Source of the DNA: Betaproteobacteria bacterium
Lineage (GTDB): Bacteria > Pseudomonadota > Gammaproteobacteria > Burkholderiales > JACQAP01
Direction: 5' to 3'
NCBI GenBank assembly: GCA_016194905.1
Contig: JACQAP010000019.1
Coordinates: forward strand, 62,001-126,000
DNA length: 64,000 nt
Shown: piece after piece, positions 53,325 through 62,810 of the stretch
Layout: each line of letters begins with the position of its first letter
Numbering within the stretch: the first letter of the stretch is position 1
Program-made: the position numbers and the translations under genes
Notes under the pieces: model-generated
Told to the model about the DNA's origin: nothing
Seen by the model: the letters and a program-made list of their open reading frames with translations, nothing else
Databases searched by the model: none

Positions 53325-54263
53325 ATGTCCGTTCGCGATAGTCCGTCTCCAGCCAAAGAAGAATCCCCGGCCGAGCATCCTTTCGTCTCCGACTTCCTGT
53401 CGCATCTGATCCGGGAGCGGCGTCTTTCGCCGCATACCGCCGAAGGGTATGGGCATGATGTGCGCGTGTTGCTGGAACTGACACAAGAAACAGCGCTGCA
53501 CGACCTGCAGATTCATCAGATCCGGCGCTTCATCGCCCGGCTTCACGGACGCGGACTGGGCGGCAAATCGCTGGCGCGCATGCTTTCCGCGTGGCGCGGT
53601 TTTTTCAACTACCTCGCGCGCGATCACGGCTTCACGCGTAATCCCTGCACCGGCGTGCGACCACCGAAATCGCCCAAGTCGCTGCCGAAGGCGTTGTCGC
53701 CCGATGAAGCAACGCGCCTGGTCAGTTTCCCCCAGAGCGACCCGCTGGCTGTGCGCGATCGTGCGATGTTCGAACTGCTGTATTCTTCCGGACTGAGATT
53801 GTCCGAACTGACTTCGCTCAGGCAAGGCGACGTAAGCTTCGCGGATGCCACGGTGCGGGTGATCGGCAAGGGCAACAAGACGCGCGTGGTGCCCGTGGGC
53901 AGCCACGCGTTGCAGGCGCTCCAGGCGTGGCTGCCGGTGCGCGAGTCCCTGCCGCGCCGGAGCGAATCGGCGCTGTTCCTGAACCAACGCGGCGATGCCA
54001 TCAGCCCACGCGCCGTGCAGTCGCGGCTGAAGGCCTGGGGCATCAAGCAAGGTCTGCCCGGCCACGTACACCCGCACATGCTGCGCCATTCGTTCGCGTC
54101 TCACATCCTGCAATCCAGCGGTGATCTGCGTGCGGTGCAGGAAATGCTCGGCCACGCCAGCATTTCGAGCACACAGGTCTATACGCATCTGGACTTCCAG
54201 TATCTAGCCAAGGTCTACGACCAGGCCCATCCGCGTGCAAAAAGAAAACTTGCCAAACCTTGA
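53325..54263 (+). CDS. xerC: Tyrosine recombinase XerC
   Basis: A 312-residue site-specific recombinase that resolves chromosome dimers at dif together with XerD. The catalytic residues are visible: Arg in SSGLRLSELTSL, His-x-x-Arg in HMLRHSFASH, His in LGHASISSTQ and Tyr in VYTHLDF. It abuts DUF484 with no gap. The housekeeping context (dapF-DUF484-xerC) shows it is not a phage integrase. The final codons overlap an inverted-repeat element. Confidence 0.96.
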   Translation: MSVRDSPSPAKEESPAEHPFVSDFLSHLIRERRLSPHTAEGYGHDVRVLLELTQETALHDLQIHQIRRFIARLHGRGLGGKSLARMLSAWRGFFNYLARDHGFTRNPCTGVRPPKSPKSLPKALSPDEATRLVSFPQSDPLAVRDRAMFELLYSSGLRLSELTSLRQGDVSFADATVRVIGKGNKTRVVPVGSHALQALQAWLPVRESLPRRSESALFLNQRGDAISPRAVQSRLKAWGIKQGLPGHVHPHMLRHSFASHILQSSGDLRAVQEMLGHASISSTQVYTHLDFQYLAKVYDQAHPRAKRKLAKP

Positions 54264-54417
54264 ACCACGGAGAACACGGAGGGCACGGAGAAAGGCAGGA
54301 AATGAATAAGAGAAATCATCAGCAAGCCCCGGCTGCCTGGCTTGGGAAAGCAGCGCTGGTACTGCATCTCCCGTCTTCGGTCTTACTCCGTGCCCTCCGT
54401 GTTCTCCGTGGTTCAAG
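54259..54417. repeat. Inverted-repeat element, family 1 (copy C)
   Basis: 159 bp with perfect 32-bp inverted repeats (54259-54290 and 54386-54417), made of CACGGAG units about 9 nt apart. The left arm includes the xerC stop codon and the right arm ends 14 nt before the next gene. It carries no gene. Confidence 0.85.
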
Positions 54418-54431
54418 ATCTTCATTAGCGC

Positions 54432-55619
54432 ATGCATAAAATCGTTCTTAAACCTGGCCGCGAGAAATCGTTGCTGCGCCGGCATCCCTGGGTTTTTTCC
54501 GGCGCGATCGCCCGCATCGATGGCAAGGCCGCGGCGGGCGACACGGCGCACGTCGTTGCAAACGACGGACGCTTTCTCGCCGTCGCTGCGTTGAATCCGG
54601 ACGCGAACATTTCCGCACGCGTGTGGGACTGGAATGAAGGCACGCAGATCGACGCTGCATTCTTCCGCAAACGCCTCGAAACCGCGATCGGCATGCGCCG
54701 CGCCCTGTTCGGCAGGACACCGGACAAAGCCGAGCGCCTGGTGCATGGCGAGTCCGATGGTCTGCCGGGATTGATCGTGGATCGCTATGCCGATGTGGTC
54801 GTATTGCAGATTTCGAGCGCCGGCTGTCATCGATGGCGTAACGCGATCATCGAATCGCTGCAGCAGATCACCGCTGCCCGCGCCATCTACGAGCGTTCTG
54901 ATGCGGACGTGCTCGAACTCGAGGGACTCACGCCGCGCACGGGACTGGCGAGAGGTAAGCTCGACACGCCGGTGGTCGAGATCAGGGAAAGCGGCCTTCG
55001 CCTGCGAGTCGATGTGGCCAAAGGGCACAAGACCGGGTTCTATCTGGATCAGCGCGACAACCGCTTGCAGGTCGGCCAGCTTGCCGCACGCAAAGACGTG
55101 CTCAATTGCTTCAGCTATTCAGGTGGATTCACCGTGCAAGCGCTGGCTCACGGCGCCGCATCGGTGACTTCGGTGGACTCGTCAGCGGACGCATTGCAGC
55201 TTGCGCGCGAACATGTGCGGCTGAACGACCTGCCGGAGTACCGCTGTGAATGGGTCGACGCCGACGTATTCCAATACCTGCGGAAATTGCGCGACCAGAA
55301 CAGGCAATTCGATCTGATCATCCTGGATCCGCCGAAATTCGCGCCCACCGCGGCGACCGCCGAACGCGCCGCGCGCGGCTACAAGGACATCAATCTACTC
55401 GGCTTCAAGCTGCTGCGACCGGGCGGCCTGCTCGCGACTTTCTCCTGTTCCGGCGGCGTCTCCGCCGACCTGTTCCGCAAGATCGTCGCGGGCGCGGCTC
55501 TGGATTCGGGCACCGACGCGCAAGTCATCGATCAACTCCACCCGACGCCGGATCATCCGGTGTCGCTGGCTTTTCCCGAAGGGGAATATCTGAAGGGATT
55601 GTTGTGCCGAATCAATTGA
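54432..55619 (+). CDS. RlmI-like 23S rRNA (cytosine-C5) methyltransferase
   Basis: A 395-residue protein with an N-terminal PUA domain (about 1-75, LKPGREKSLLRRHPWVFSGAI) and a C-terminal Rossmann methyltransferase domain. It has VLNCFSYSGGFTVQALAHGA for SAM binding, ILDPPKFAPT and FSCSGGVSADLF with the catalytic Cys. The closest E. coli relative is RlmI, which makes m5C1962 in 23S rRNA. The exact target is inferred. Confidence 0.92.
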   Translation: MHKIVLKPGREKSLLRRHPWVFSGAIARIDGKAAAGDTAHVVANDGRFLAVAALNPDANISARVWDWNEGTQIDAAFFRKRLETAIGMRRALFGRTPDKAERLVHGESDGLPGLIVDRYADVVVLQISSAGCHRWRNAIIESLQQITAARAIYERSDADVLELEGLTPRTGLARGKLDTPVVEIRESGLRLRVDVAKGHKTGFYLDQRDNRLQVGQLAARKDVLNCFSYSGGFTVQALAHGAASVTSVDSSADALQLAREHVRLNDLPEYRCEWVDADVFQYLRKLRDQNRQFDLIILDPPKFAPTAATAERAARGYKDINLLGFKLLRPGGLLATFSCSGGVSADLFRKIVAGAALDSGTDAQVIDQLHPTPDHPVSLAFPEGEYLKGLLCRIN

Positions 55620-55671
55620 AGTGGTTCGAGATTGCCGACTCGCTGCCGCTCTACGAAGAAGCACCACCGCG

Positions 55672-56307
55672 ATGACCGTTACGACCTTGGTTCTCGTACG
55701 TCACGGCGAAACGTCGTGGAACGCGGAAAGCCGCATCCAGGGCCATGCCGACATTCCTTTGAATCGCCTCGGCGTCACACAAGCCAAAGCGGTGGGAAAA
55801 CGCCTGGCACGCGAACGATTCGATGCGGTTTATTCGAGCGACCTCATTCGTGCATTTCACACCGCGCGCCCCGCCGTGCCCGATCCTGACCGAACCATCA
55901 TTAAAGACCAGCGACTGCGCGAGCGCCATCTCGGTGTGTTGCAGGGATTGACCGGCGAGGAGGCGATGGCCGATCAGCCGGCCGCCTGGAAAGCGTTCAA
56001 ATCGCGCGATCCCAATCTCGAACTCGCCGGTGGCGAAAGGCTCGGCGAGTTCTCGCGCCGGGTAGTCAGCTTCGTCGAAGATATTCTCGAAGCGCATGCG
56101 GGTGAACATGTGCTTGTCGTCACGCACGGCGGCGTGCTGGATGCGGCTTATCGCCACGCTGCCGGCATGCCGCTCTCGGCATCCCGCAACTTCCCGATTT
56201 ACAACGCGTCCGTCAACATCCTCTCGCACGATAAACAAGGCTGGCGCATCGACGCTTGGGGCGACGTGAGCCACCTGCCTCAGGAATTGTCGATGGACGA
56301 CGGCTGA
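55672..56307 (+). CDS. Histidine phosphatase-family protein (GpmB-like)
   Basis: A 211-residue phosphatase of the phosphoglycerate-mutase superfamily. It has the phospho-histidine motif LVRHGETSWN (residues 8-17), the second His in VVTHGGVLDAAYR, and the substrate loop RERHLGVLQGLTGEEA. Despite the GpmB name such proteins usually act as phosphatases on small molecules. The ATG at 55672 gives the usual start; a longer reading overlaps rlmI. Confidence 0.9.
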   Translation: MTVTTLVLVRHGETSWNAESRIQGHADIPLNRLGVTQAKAVGKRLARERFDAVYSSDLIRAFHTARPAVPDPDRTIIKDQRLRERHLGVLQGLTGEEAMADQPAAWKAFKSRDPNLELAGGERLGEFSRRVVSFVEDILEAHAGEHVLVVTHGGVLDAAYRHAAGMPLSASRNFPIYNASVNILSHDKQGWRIDAWGDVSHLPQELSMDDG

Positions 56308-56311
56308 ATGC

Positions 56312-56386
56312 GGTGACTGGTAACTGGTGATTCGTGATTGGTAACTGGCAAGGCATTTCTCTTCAATCGCCAGTCACCAGTCACTG
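56312..56386. repeat. Inverted-repeat element, family 3
   Basis: The left arm (56312-56349) repeats units such as GGTGACTGGTAACTGG about every 8 nt, and the right arm (56369-56386, GCCAGTCACCAGTCAC) is its inverse. It overlaps the fecR-like stop codon. Confidence 0.6.
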
Positions 56387-57037
56387 CCTCACGAAGGGAG
56401 GCACCCTCCCGACCAGTTTCTCGAGCATTACCAGTTCATCGTCGGTATGGTTGACGAACTCCGCCTTCTGCATCATTTTGCCGTCGGTCATCCCGGCGTA
56501 GATGATATTCGGTGCGTGATAGCCGGAAACAACCAGGCGCTTTTCCGTGCGGTGCTGATCCTCGATTTCGACCGTTCCATAACACGTGCAGAAATAGGTC
56601 CGCTCCGGCGAGGCTTCCATATAGATGCCGGTACCGCGAATGCCGGCGGTCGCCGTCGCGCTCAGCAGCTGGCGCGGACCGCCCTTGCCGAACACGCCGA
56701 GGAGCGCTCCGCTCAACATGCGCAGTCCGGTCAACAGAAGCGCCTTGGGTTTCCCCAGTATTTCGACTTCGCTGTTTGCGCGAATCAGAAATGCATCCTT
56801 GCCCATCACCAGCACGAGGTGGCCGCTGGTTCCGGTCCTGATGACGTCAAGCGCGCGAACCTCGTTGGCCTTGCTTGCCAGCCTGCCGTTGACCATGACT
56901 TCACCGTCGAACTCATGAAGCTTCCCCGCATGGGATGTTGCGGGTAGCAGCAATGCCGCACCGCAGGCGGCGGATTGCAACAGGAAATCCCTGCGCGACT
57001 TCGTCGGGTCGGGGTGATACAGGCAGGGATTACCCAT
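56381..57037 (-). CDS. Exported FecR-domain protein
   Basis: A 218-residue protein with a twin-arginine-type signal (SRRDFLLQSA, residues 14-23) and a FecR-like domain (about 38-150; FDGEVMVNGRLASKANEVRALD, GTSGHLVLVMGKDAFLIRANSEVE, ATAGIRGTGIY). A CTCYG cysteine pair follows. Unlike sigma-regulator FecR proteins it has no N-terminal anti-sigma part and no sigma-factor gene beside it. Its role is unknown, perhaps structural or ligand binding in the periplasm. Confidence 0.82.
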   Translation of the reverse strand: MGNPCLYHPDPTKSRRDFLLQSAACGAALLLPATSHAGKLHEFDGEVMVNGRLASKANEVRALDVIRTGTSGHLVLVMGKDAFLIRANSEVEILGKPKALLLTGLRMLSGALLGVFGKGGPRQLLSATATAGIRGTGIYMEASPERTYFCTCYGTVEIEDQHRTEKRLVVSGYHAPNIIYAGMTDGKMMQKAEFVNHTDDELVMLEKLVGRVPPFVRQ

Positions 57038-57109
57038 GGCAAACCTCCGGTTGATGTTCTTGACTATAGTCCGTCCGTGACAGTTACGAAGGCAATCCCG
57101 ATGCGGATG

Positions 57110-57139
57110 TTGGCGAAACCGCCCGGTCGGCGCTACACT
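57110..57139 (+). promoter_or_regulatory. Possible promoter of the metal-uptake cluster
   Basis: TTGGCG (57110-57115), an 18-nt spacer and TACACT (57134-57139) lie about 25 nt before the first gene. No clear Zur-type palindrome was recognised. Confidence 0.35.
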
Positions 57140-57162
57140 GTTCGCCGGTTCGCCTCAACCCC

Positions 57163-57465
57163 ATGAAACTGCATCGCGCCCTGACCAGTCTGCTGATCCT
57201 GCTGCTGCTATTCGCACAGCAGGCGGCTTACGCGCATGCAATTTCCCACCTGGGCAAGGAACCGCCGGCGAAAGAGCAGCTCGCCCATTCGAAACTATGT
57301 GACAAGTGCGTCAGCTTCGAAAAAATCTCCGGCGTGGCGCCCGCAAGCGTCCCAGCGATCCTCCCGCTGGAATTTGTCTTTACGCAACCGTTGCATGTGG
57401 ACTACGTATTCAGTCCGCGCACGGTTGCCGCATTCCACAGCCGCGCCCCTCCGGTTTTCCTCTGA
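57163..57465 (+). CDS. Small exported CxxC protein (DUF2946-like)
   Basis: A 100-residue protein with a signal peptide (hydrophobic 8-22, then AYAHAISH) and a His/Cys-containing mature part with CDKC (residues 46-49). The ending SRAPP is typical of DUF2946 proteins, which are often found near metal-transport genes. It starts the plus-strand cluster with the barrel, binding-protein and permease genes. A metal-related role is inferred from cysteines and neighbours. Confidence 0.6.
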   Translation: MKLHRALTSLLILLLLFAQQAAYAHAISHLGKEPPAKEQLAHSKLCDKCVSFEKISGVAPASVPAILPLEFVFTQPLHVDYVFSPRTVAAFHSRAPPVFL

Positions 57466-57531
57466 TCGACGTCGCTGACGCCCGCGGCCTTGCCGCGGTG
57501 CGTTGATTTTTTTCGTCCAGAGGAGATTCTC

Positions 57532-58890
57532 ATGTTCAGGAAGGTCACCCTGGCAGTCGCCGTCGGCGCTGCTTTCGTCGCACCTGTTCCGGCCATCGGC
57601 GCGGACGATGCGGAAGTCCGGAATATCCGCGATGAAATAAAAGACCTCAAAGAGGGGTACGAGACGCGCATCCGCCAGCTCGAGCAACGCCTCGAACAGA
57701 CGGAGCAACGTCCAGCTTCGGCGCCGGCACAGTCCGCGCCGGCTTCAGCGAACGCTTTTAATCCGGCCATCTCGCTGATCCTCGGTGGCCAGTTCAGCAA
57801 CCTGCAGCGCGATCCAGCGACTTACCAGATCGGCGGCTTCATCCCCGGAGAAGGCGAAATTGGCCCCGGCAGTCGAAGCTTCAACCTCGGCGAATCCGAG
57901 TTGACCGTGTCCGCGAACATCGATCCGTACTTATCCGGCTATTTCGTGATGTCGGTCAATTCGGAAAACGAAGTCGAGGTCGAGGAAAGTTTCGTACAGA
58001 ACACCGGCACCATTCCCGGTGTGACGGTCAAATTCGGCCGCATGCTGTCCGGATTCGGTTATCTGAATGAAATCCACGCGCATGCATGGGATTTCGTCGA
58101 TGCCCCCCTGGTGCATCAGGCGTTCTTCGGCGGACAGCTCAAGGAGGACGGCATACAGGCGCGCTGGCTGGCGCCGACGCCGATGTTCGTCGAACTCGGT
58201 GTCGAAACCGGCAGGGGATCGGCATTTCCGGGTTCGGAACGCAACAAGAACGGCGCCAATTCCGGAATGATCTTCGCCCACCTGGGCGACGACGTCGGCA
58301 TCAGTAACAGCTATCGGGTCGGCGCGTCTTACCGTGCCACCAGGGCGCAAGACCGTACCTACGACGATGTCAACTCCATCGGCACGCCGGTCATCAACGC
58401 TTTCACCGGCGACAGCAAGATCTGGGGGGTGGATTTCGTCTGGAAGTGGGCGCCCAACGGCAATACCGTCGATCGCAATTTCAAGTTCCAGGCCGAATAT
58501 CTGCGCCGCAAGGAAGACGGCACTCTGGCCTTCGACACGACCGGCGCGAATCTGTCGGACGCCTATCGTTCCAGCCAGTCGGGCTGGTATGTACAAGGAG
58601 CCTACCAGTTCATGCCGCGCTGGCGCGTGGGGCTGCGCTATGAAGAATTGAACAGTGGCAACCCGGACATCGGATTGGTCAACAGCGGCGCGCTTACAGC
58701 CGCCGATTTTCCGAGGCTTGCCCAGAACGATCCGAAGCGAACCACGGCGATGATCGATTTTTCGCCGTCGGAGTTTTCGCGCTTCCGGCTGCAGTTCGCG
58801 CGCGACGAAGCCCGCTTCAACGAAGCCGACAACCAGGTCTTCCTGCAATACATCATGAGTCTCGGCACGCACGGCGCCCACAAATTCTGA
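57532..58890 (+). CDS. Outer-membrane beta-barrel protein (porin-like)
   Basis: A 452-residue protein with a signal peptide (cleavage after AIGA), an N-terminal coiled coil (about 24-55, DEIKDLKEGYETRIRQLEQR), a Pro/Ala linker and a long series of alternating beta-strands that ends in Phe (THGAHKF), as outer-membrane barrels do. The coiled-coil start resembles porins that reach into the periplasm. AGAGGAGATTCTC precedes the ATG at 57532. With a ZnuA-like protein encoded next, it may be the outer-membrane route for the metal. Confidence 0.8.
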   Translation: MFRKVTLAVAVGAAFVAPVPAIGADDAEVRNIRDEIKDLKEGYETRIRQLEQRLEQTEQRPASAPAQSAPASANAFNPAISLILGGQFSNLQRDPATYQIGGFIPGEGEIGPGSRSFNLGESELTVSANIDPYLSGYFVMSVNSENEVEVEESFVQNTGTIPGVTVKFGRMLSGFGYLNEIHAHAWDFVDAPLVHQAFFGGQLKEDGIQARWLAPTPMFVELGVETGRGSAFPGSERNKNGANSGMIFAHLGDDVGISNSYRVGASYRATRAQDRTYDDVNSIGTPVINAFTGDSKIWGVDFVWKWAPNGNTVDRNFKFQAEYLRRKEDGTLAFDTTGANLSDAYRSSQSGWYVQGAYQFMPRWRVGLRYEELNSGNPDIGLVNSGALTAADFPRLAQNDPKRTTAMIDFSPSEFSRFRLQFARDEARFNEADNQVFLQYIMSLGTHGAHKF

Positions 58891-58957
58891 TCCGGCTTCC
58901 GACCCTAAACGAAACGTCCTGCGCACGATTGCGCAGTCGACACGAAAGGAGTTGAAC

Positions 58958-59863
58958 ATGAACAGATGGGCAACATTCGCCGGCGCCATGGCGTTATGCG
59001 CTGTGTGCTCTCCGGCCTTCGCCGCCGTCAACATCTTCGCCTGCCTGCCGGAATGGGCGGCGCTCGCGACCGAGTTGGGCGGCGACAAGGTCTCGGTCTA
59101 CCAGGCTTCCAATGCACTGCAGGACCCACACCGCATCGAAGCGCGACCGAGCCTGGTCGCACGCATGCGCAGCGCCGATCTGGCGATTTGCACCGGCGCC
59201 GAACTCGAGATCGGCTGGCTGCCGGTATTGCTGCAGACCGCGGGAAACCAGAAAGTGCAGCCTGGACAGCCGGGCTTCATCGCCGCCGCTGAATTCGTGG
59301 ACCGGCTGGAAGTGCCCACGCGGCTGGACCGTGCGGAAGGGGATATCCATCCCGCAGGCAATCCGCATGTCCAGCTCGATCCGCATAATATCGCCAAGGT
59401 CGGGTTGGTGCTCACGCAGCGCCTCGAGCAAATCGATGCAGGCAACGCCGCCTATTACGAGTCGCGCAGCAAGGACTTCCAGGGCCGCTGGGGACAGGCG
59501 ATCTCGCGGTGGGAGAAGGATGCGGCGCCGCTGAAAGGCCTGCGCATCGTGCCTTATCACAAGGACTCGGTTTACCTGATCAAATGGCTGGGCCTGGTGG
59601 AAGTCATGAACATCGAACCGAAGCCGGGCATTCCGCCCAGCGCCGGTCATCTTTCCGAGCTGGTCGGGCGTTTAAAGGGCGGCGCAGCCGACGTCGTCGC
59701 CCGTTCGGCCTATCAGGACCCGAAGGCGGCGACATCGCTGGCGGAAAAAACGAATATTCCCGTAGTGGAACTTCCGTACACCGTGGGCGGAACGCCAGGG
59801 GCCAAGGACTTGTTCGGCCTGTTCGACGACTCGATCTCACGACTCAAAGCGGTGAAGAGATAA
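58958..59863 (+). CDS. ZnuA-like metal ABC transporter substrate-binding protein
   Basis: A 301-residue periplasmic protein of the TroA/ZnuA cluster A-I family. It has a signal peptide (cleavage after AFA) and likely metal ligands at the usual positions: His in QDPHRIEARPS, His in AGNPHVQLDPHN, His in PYHKDSVYL and Asp in SAYQDP. There is no His-rich loop like that of E. coli ZnuA. The ATG at 58958 has AAGGAG upstream. Zinc or manganese is likely; the exact ion cannot be read. Confidence 0.88.
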   Translation: MNRWATFAGAMALCAVCSPAFAAVNIFACLPEWAALATELGGDKVSVYQASNALQDPHRIEARPSLVARMRSADLAICTGAELEIGWLPVLLQTAGNQKVQPGQPGFIAAAEFVDRLEVPTRLDRAEGDIHPAGNPHVQLDPHNIAKVGLVLTQRLEQIDAGNAAYYESRSKDFQGRWGQAISRWEKDAAPLKGLRIVPYHKDSVYLIKWLGLVEVMNIEPKPGIPPSAGHLSELVGRLKGGAADVVARSAYQDPKAATSLAEKTNIPVVELPYTVGGTPGAKDLFGLFDDSISRLKAVKR

Positions 59864-59864
59864 C

Positions 59865-60629
59865 ATGCCCAATCTCGAGATCAGCTTCCTGCTTCCCGCA
59901 CTGATTGCGGGTTTGCTGGTTACCGCAACCCATGCCCCGCTGGGAATACAGGTGCTGAGCCGGGGTATCGTATTCATCGACATCGCCATCGCGCAGATTG
60001 CCGGGGTCGGCGTGATTGCAGCCGATTTTTTCGGCTGGGAGGCACAGGGCGTCGCCGTGCAGATTTCCGCATTGGCGGCCGCCCTGCTGGGGGCGCTGTT
60101 CCTGACCTGGACGGAGAAACGCTGGCCGGAAATCCAGGAAGCCATCATCGGGACGGTGTTCGTGCTGGCCGCAACGCTCGGCGTGCTGCTGCTCGCCAGC
60201 AATCCGCATGGCGGCGAGTATCTGAAGGATATGCTGGTCGGACAGATTCTCTGGGTCGGACACAAGCAAGTCATCGTCGTTGCGATCCTGACTGCCGTGG
60301 TTCTGGCAGCGTGGTTCGGTATCGGTCGCCAGCGCCTCGGCCGCGTCGGCTTCTATCTGCTGTTCGGCCTGTCGGTTACCGCTTCGGTGCAGATGGTCGG
60401 CGTCTACCTGGTGTTCTCCAGCCTGATCATTCCCGCGCTCGCATCGCGTAACGCCACCCGGTTCCCGCTCGCCAAAGCTTACGCCGTGGGCGGGCTGGGT
60501 TATCTGTTCGGCCTGGTCGCCTCGTCCTTGTTCGACTTGCCGACCGGCGCGATCATCGTCTGGGCGATGGCGATCGTGGGCATCGTGTTTTCCAGCCTCG
60601 AGCGCACCGAGGCCAGACCCGCAGCTTGA
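59865..60629 (+). CDS. ZnuB-like metal ABC transporter permease
   Basis: A 254-residue inner-membrane protein with about eight helices, of the ABC-3 family that partners ZnuA-type proteins. The start PLGIQVLSRGIVFIDIAIAQ and the coupling part YLVFSSLIIPALASR are typical. It follows the binding-protein gene by 1 nt. No ATPase (ZnuC) gene is present before or after it in the window, so it must use an ATPase encoded elsewhere. Confidence 0.9.
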   Translation: MPNLEISFLLPALIAGLLVTATHAPLGIQVLSRGIVFIDIAIAQIAGVGVIAADFFGWEAQGVAVQISALAAALLGALFLTWTEKRWPEIQEAIIGTVFVLAATLGVLLLASNPHGGEYLKDMLVGQILWVGHKQVIVVAILTAVVLAAWFGIGRQRLGRVGFYLLFGLSVTASVQMVGVYLVFSSLIIPALASRNATRFPLAKAYAVGGLGYLFGLVASSLFDLPTGAIIVWAMAIVGIVFSSLERTEARPAA

Positions 60630-60743
60630 ACTCTCCAGTACAATCCCCCATCTGACAGTGATCCGCCCGGGCACTTTCGGACCGGGCTTTTCTCCCCGGA
60701 CCGACCTACGCCGGTGTGCGGCCGGCAACACACACATTTCGGC

Positions 60744-61283
60744 ATGAGCGAAAACTTTCACGGTACCACCATCATTTCCGTCCGCCGCGGCAAAAATGTC
60801 GCCTTGGGCGGCGACGGCCAGGTCACCTCCGGCAACATCGTGCTGAAGTCGAGTGCGCGCAAAGTGCGGCGGCTGTTCCACGAACGCATTCTTGCCGGGT
60901 TCGCCGGCGGCACCGCGGATGCTTTCACGCTGTTCGAACGCTTCGAAGCAAAACTGGAAAAACATCAGGGGCATTTGTTGCGCTCGGCGGTCGAACTGGC
61001 GAAAGACTGGCGCACCGACCGTATCCTGCGCCGGCTCGAAGCGATGCTGGCGGTCGCGGATCATGAGTCGTCGCTGATCATCACCGGCAACGGCGACGTG
61101 GTCGAGCCCGAACTCGGTCTGGTCGCGATCGGCAGCGGCGGTGCTTACGCGCAAGCCGCCGCGCGCGCTTTGCTGGAGAACACCGATCTGCCGCCGCAGG
61201 AAATCGTCAAAAAAGCCCTGACCATCGCCGGCGAGATCTGCATCTATACCAATCAGAATCATGTGATCGAAGTACTAGAGTGA
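60744..61283 (+). CDS. hslV: HslV protease subunit (ClpQ)
   Basis: A 179-residue threonine protease, the proteolytic core of the HslUV complex. The nucleophile Thr follows a short propeptide (MSENFHG then [20 protein letters not shown]). The remaining family segments ([31 protein letters not shown]) are intact. The ATG at 60744 gives the expected propeptide length. hslU follows. Confidence 0.97.
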   Translation: MSENFHGTTIISVRRGKNVALGGDGQVTSGNIVLKSSARKVRRLFHERILAGFAGGTADAFTLFERFEAKLEKHQGHLLRSAVELAKDWRTDRILRRLEAMLAVADHESSLIITGNGDVVEPELGLVAIGSGGAYAQAAARALLENTDLPPQEIVKKALTIAGEICIYTNQNHVIEVLE

Positions 61284-61358
61284 ACGGTAAACGGAAAACC
61301 CTCTACGCCACGCTGCCGCCGACTACTGTTCGCTGTTCACCGATTACCGTTCGCCTTT
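61280..61358. repeat. Inverted-repeat element, family 4
   Basis: The left arm GTGAACGGTAAACGGAAAA (from 61280) is matched in inverse by 61333-61358 (TGTTCACCGATTACCGTTCG). It fills the gap between hslV and hslU and includes the hslV stop codon. Confidence 0.6.
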
Positions 61359-61363
61359 TCGCC

Positions 61364-62695
61364 ATGTCATCAATGACCCCCCAGGAAATCGTCCATGAAC
61401 TGGACAAACACATCGTCGGCCAGGACGACGCCAAGCGGGCCGTCGCGATCGCGTTGCGCAATCGCTGGCGCCGCCAGCAGGTTGCCGAACCGCTGCGCCA
61501 GGAGATCACACCGAAGAACATCCTGATGATCGGACCCACCGGTGTCGGCAAGACGGAAATCGCACGGCGGCTGGCCAGGCTCGCCGAGGCGCCGTTCATC
61601 AAAGTCGAGGCAACGAAATTCACGGAAGTCGGCTACGTCGGCAAGGACGTGGATTCCATCGTGCGCGATCTGGTGGAAACCGCGATCAAGCAGACCCGCG
61701 AACAGGAAACGCGCAAGGTGCGACACCGCGCCGAAGATCTCGCCGAGGAACGCATCCTCGACACCCTGCTGCCGGCGGCGAGGGAAATCGGTTTCCAGCC
61801 GGATCAGCAGGAGGGCGACAATGCGACGCGGCAGAAATTCCGCAAGCGGCTGCGCGAAGGCGAGCTCGACGACAAGGAAATAGAAATCGACATCGTGGCG
61901 GCGCAGGCGCAGATGGAAATACTGGCGCCGCCCGGCATGGAAGACCTGACGTCGCAGATCCAGGGCATGTTCCAGAACCTCGGCAGCACAAGGCGCAAGA
62001 CGCGCAAGCTCAAGATCCGCGAGGCGATGAAGCTCCTGACCGAGGAAGAGGCGGCGAAGCTGGTGAACGACGAAGACCTGAAACTGAAAGCTCTCACCAA
62101 CGTGGAGCAGAACGGCATCGTGTTCATCGACGAGATCGACAAGATCACCAGCCGCCAGGAAACCGGCGGCGCCGAAGTTTCCCGCCATGGCGTGCAGCGC
62201 GATCTTCTGCCGCTCGTGGAAGGCACCACCGTCAATACGAAGTATGGAATGATCAAGACCGACCACATTCTGTTCATCGGCAGCGGCGCCTTCCATCTTT
62301 CCAAGCCTTCCGACCTGATCCCGGAATTGCAAGGCCGCTTCCCGATCCGCGTCGAGCTCGAGAGTCTGTCGGTAGAAGATTTCGAACGCATCCTGACGTC
62401 CACCGACGCCTGCCTCACGCGGCAGTATCAGGCGCTTCTGGAAACGGAAGAAGTCAAGCTCGATTTCCGCCCGGACGGCATACGCCGCATGGCCGAGATC
62501 GCCTGGCAGGTGAACGAAAAGATGGAGAACATCGGCGCGCGCCGGCTCTACACCGTCATCGAGAAGCTGCTGGAAGAAGTCTCATTCGAGGCGAATCGCC
62601 GGCAGGGCAAGGTCATCGTTATCGATGCGGCTTACGTGGATGCCCGGCTGAAGGAGCTCGCACAGAGCGAAGATCTCGCGCGCTACGTACTATGA
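61364..62695 (+). CDS. hslU: HslU ATPase subunit (ClpY)
   Basis: A 443-residue AAA+ unfoldase that feeds substrates to HslV. It has [26 protein letters not shown]-type start, Walker [10 protein letters not shown], the I-domain insertion (about 110-240), Walker B IVFIDEID and the conserved C-terminal ARYVL tail that docks into HslV. The start is the ATG at 61364 or 61373. A longer in-frame reading from 61280 would translate a repeat element and is not likely. Confidence 0.96.
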   Translation: MSSMTPQEIVHELDKHIVGQDDAKRAVAIALRNRWRRQQVAEPLRQEITPKNILMIGPTGVGKTEIARRLARLAEAPFIKVEATKFTEVGYVGKDVDSIVRDLVETAIKQTREQETRKVRHRAEDLAEERILDTLLPAAREIGFQPDQQEGDNATRQKFRKRLREGELDDKEIEIDIVAAQAQMEILAPPGMEDLTSQIQGMFQNLGSTRRKTRKLKIREAMKLLTEEEAAKLVNDEDLKLKALTNVEQNGIVFIDEIDKITSRQETGGAEVSRHGVQRDLLPLVEGTTVNTKYGMIKTDHILFIGSGAFHLSKPSDLIPELQGRFPIRVELESLSVEDFERILTSTDACLTRQYQALLETEEVKLDFRPDGIRRMAEIAWQVNEKMENIGARRLYTVIEKLLEEVSFEANRRQGKVIVIDAAYVDARLKELAQSEDLARYVL

Positions 62696-62810
62696 TCGAG
62701 GCAGGCGCTTTGATCAGTCTCCCTCGCAATCCGCCCGCTCGCAATCCGTCATGGCGCCGCTATTCCCCAAAGCCAGCATTTCCTGATACTTTGCCGCCTC
62801 AGGATTCCCT

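Noticed and set aside
53325-54263. Phage or island integrase
   Set aside because: It is XerC: the motifs and the conserved dapF-DUF484-xerC setting show a housekeeping role, and it is about 30 kb from the tRNA scar.
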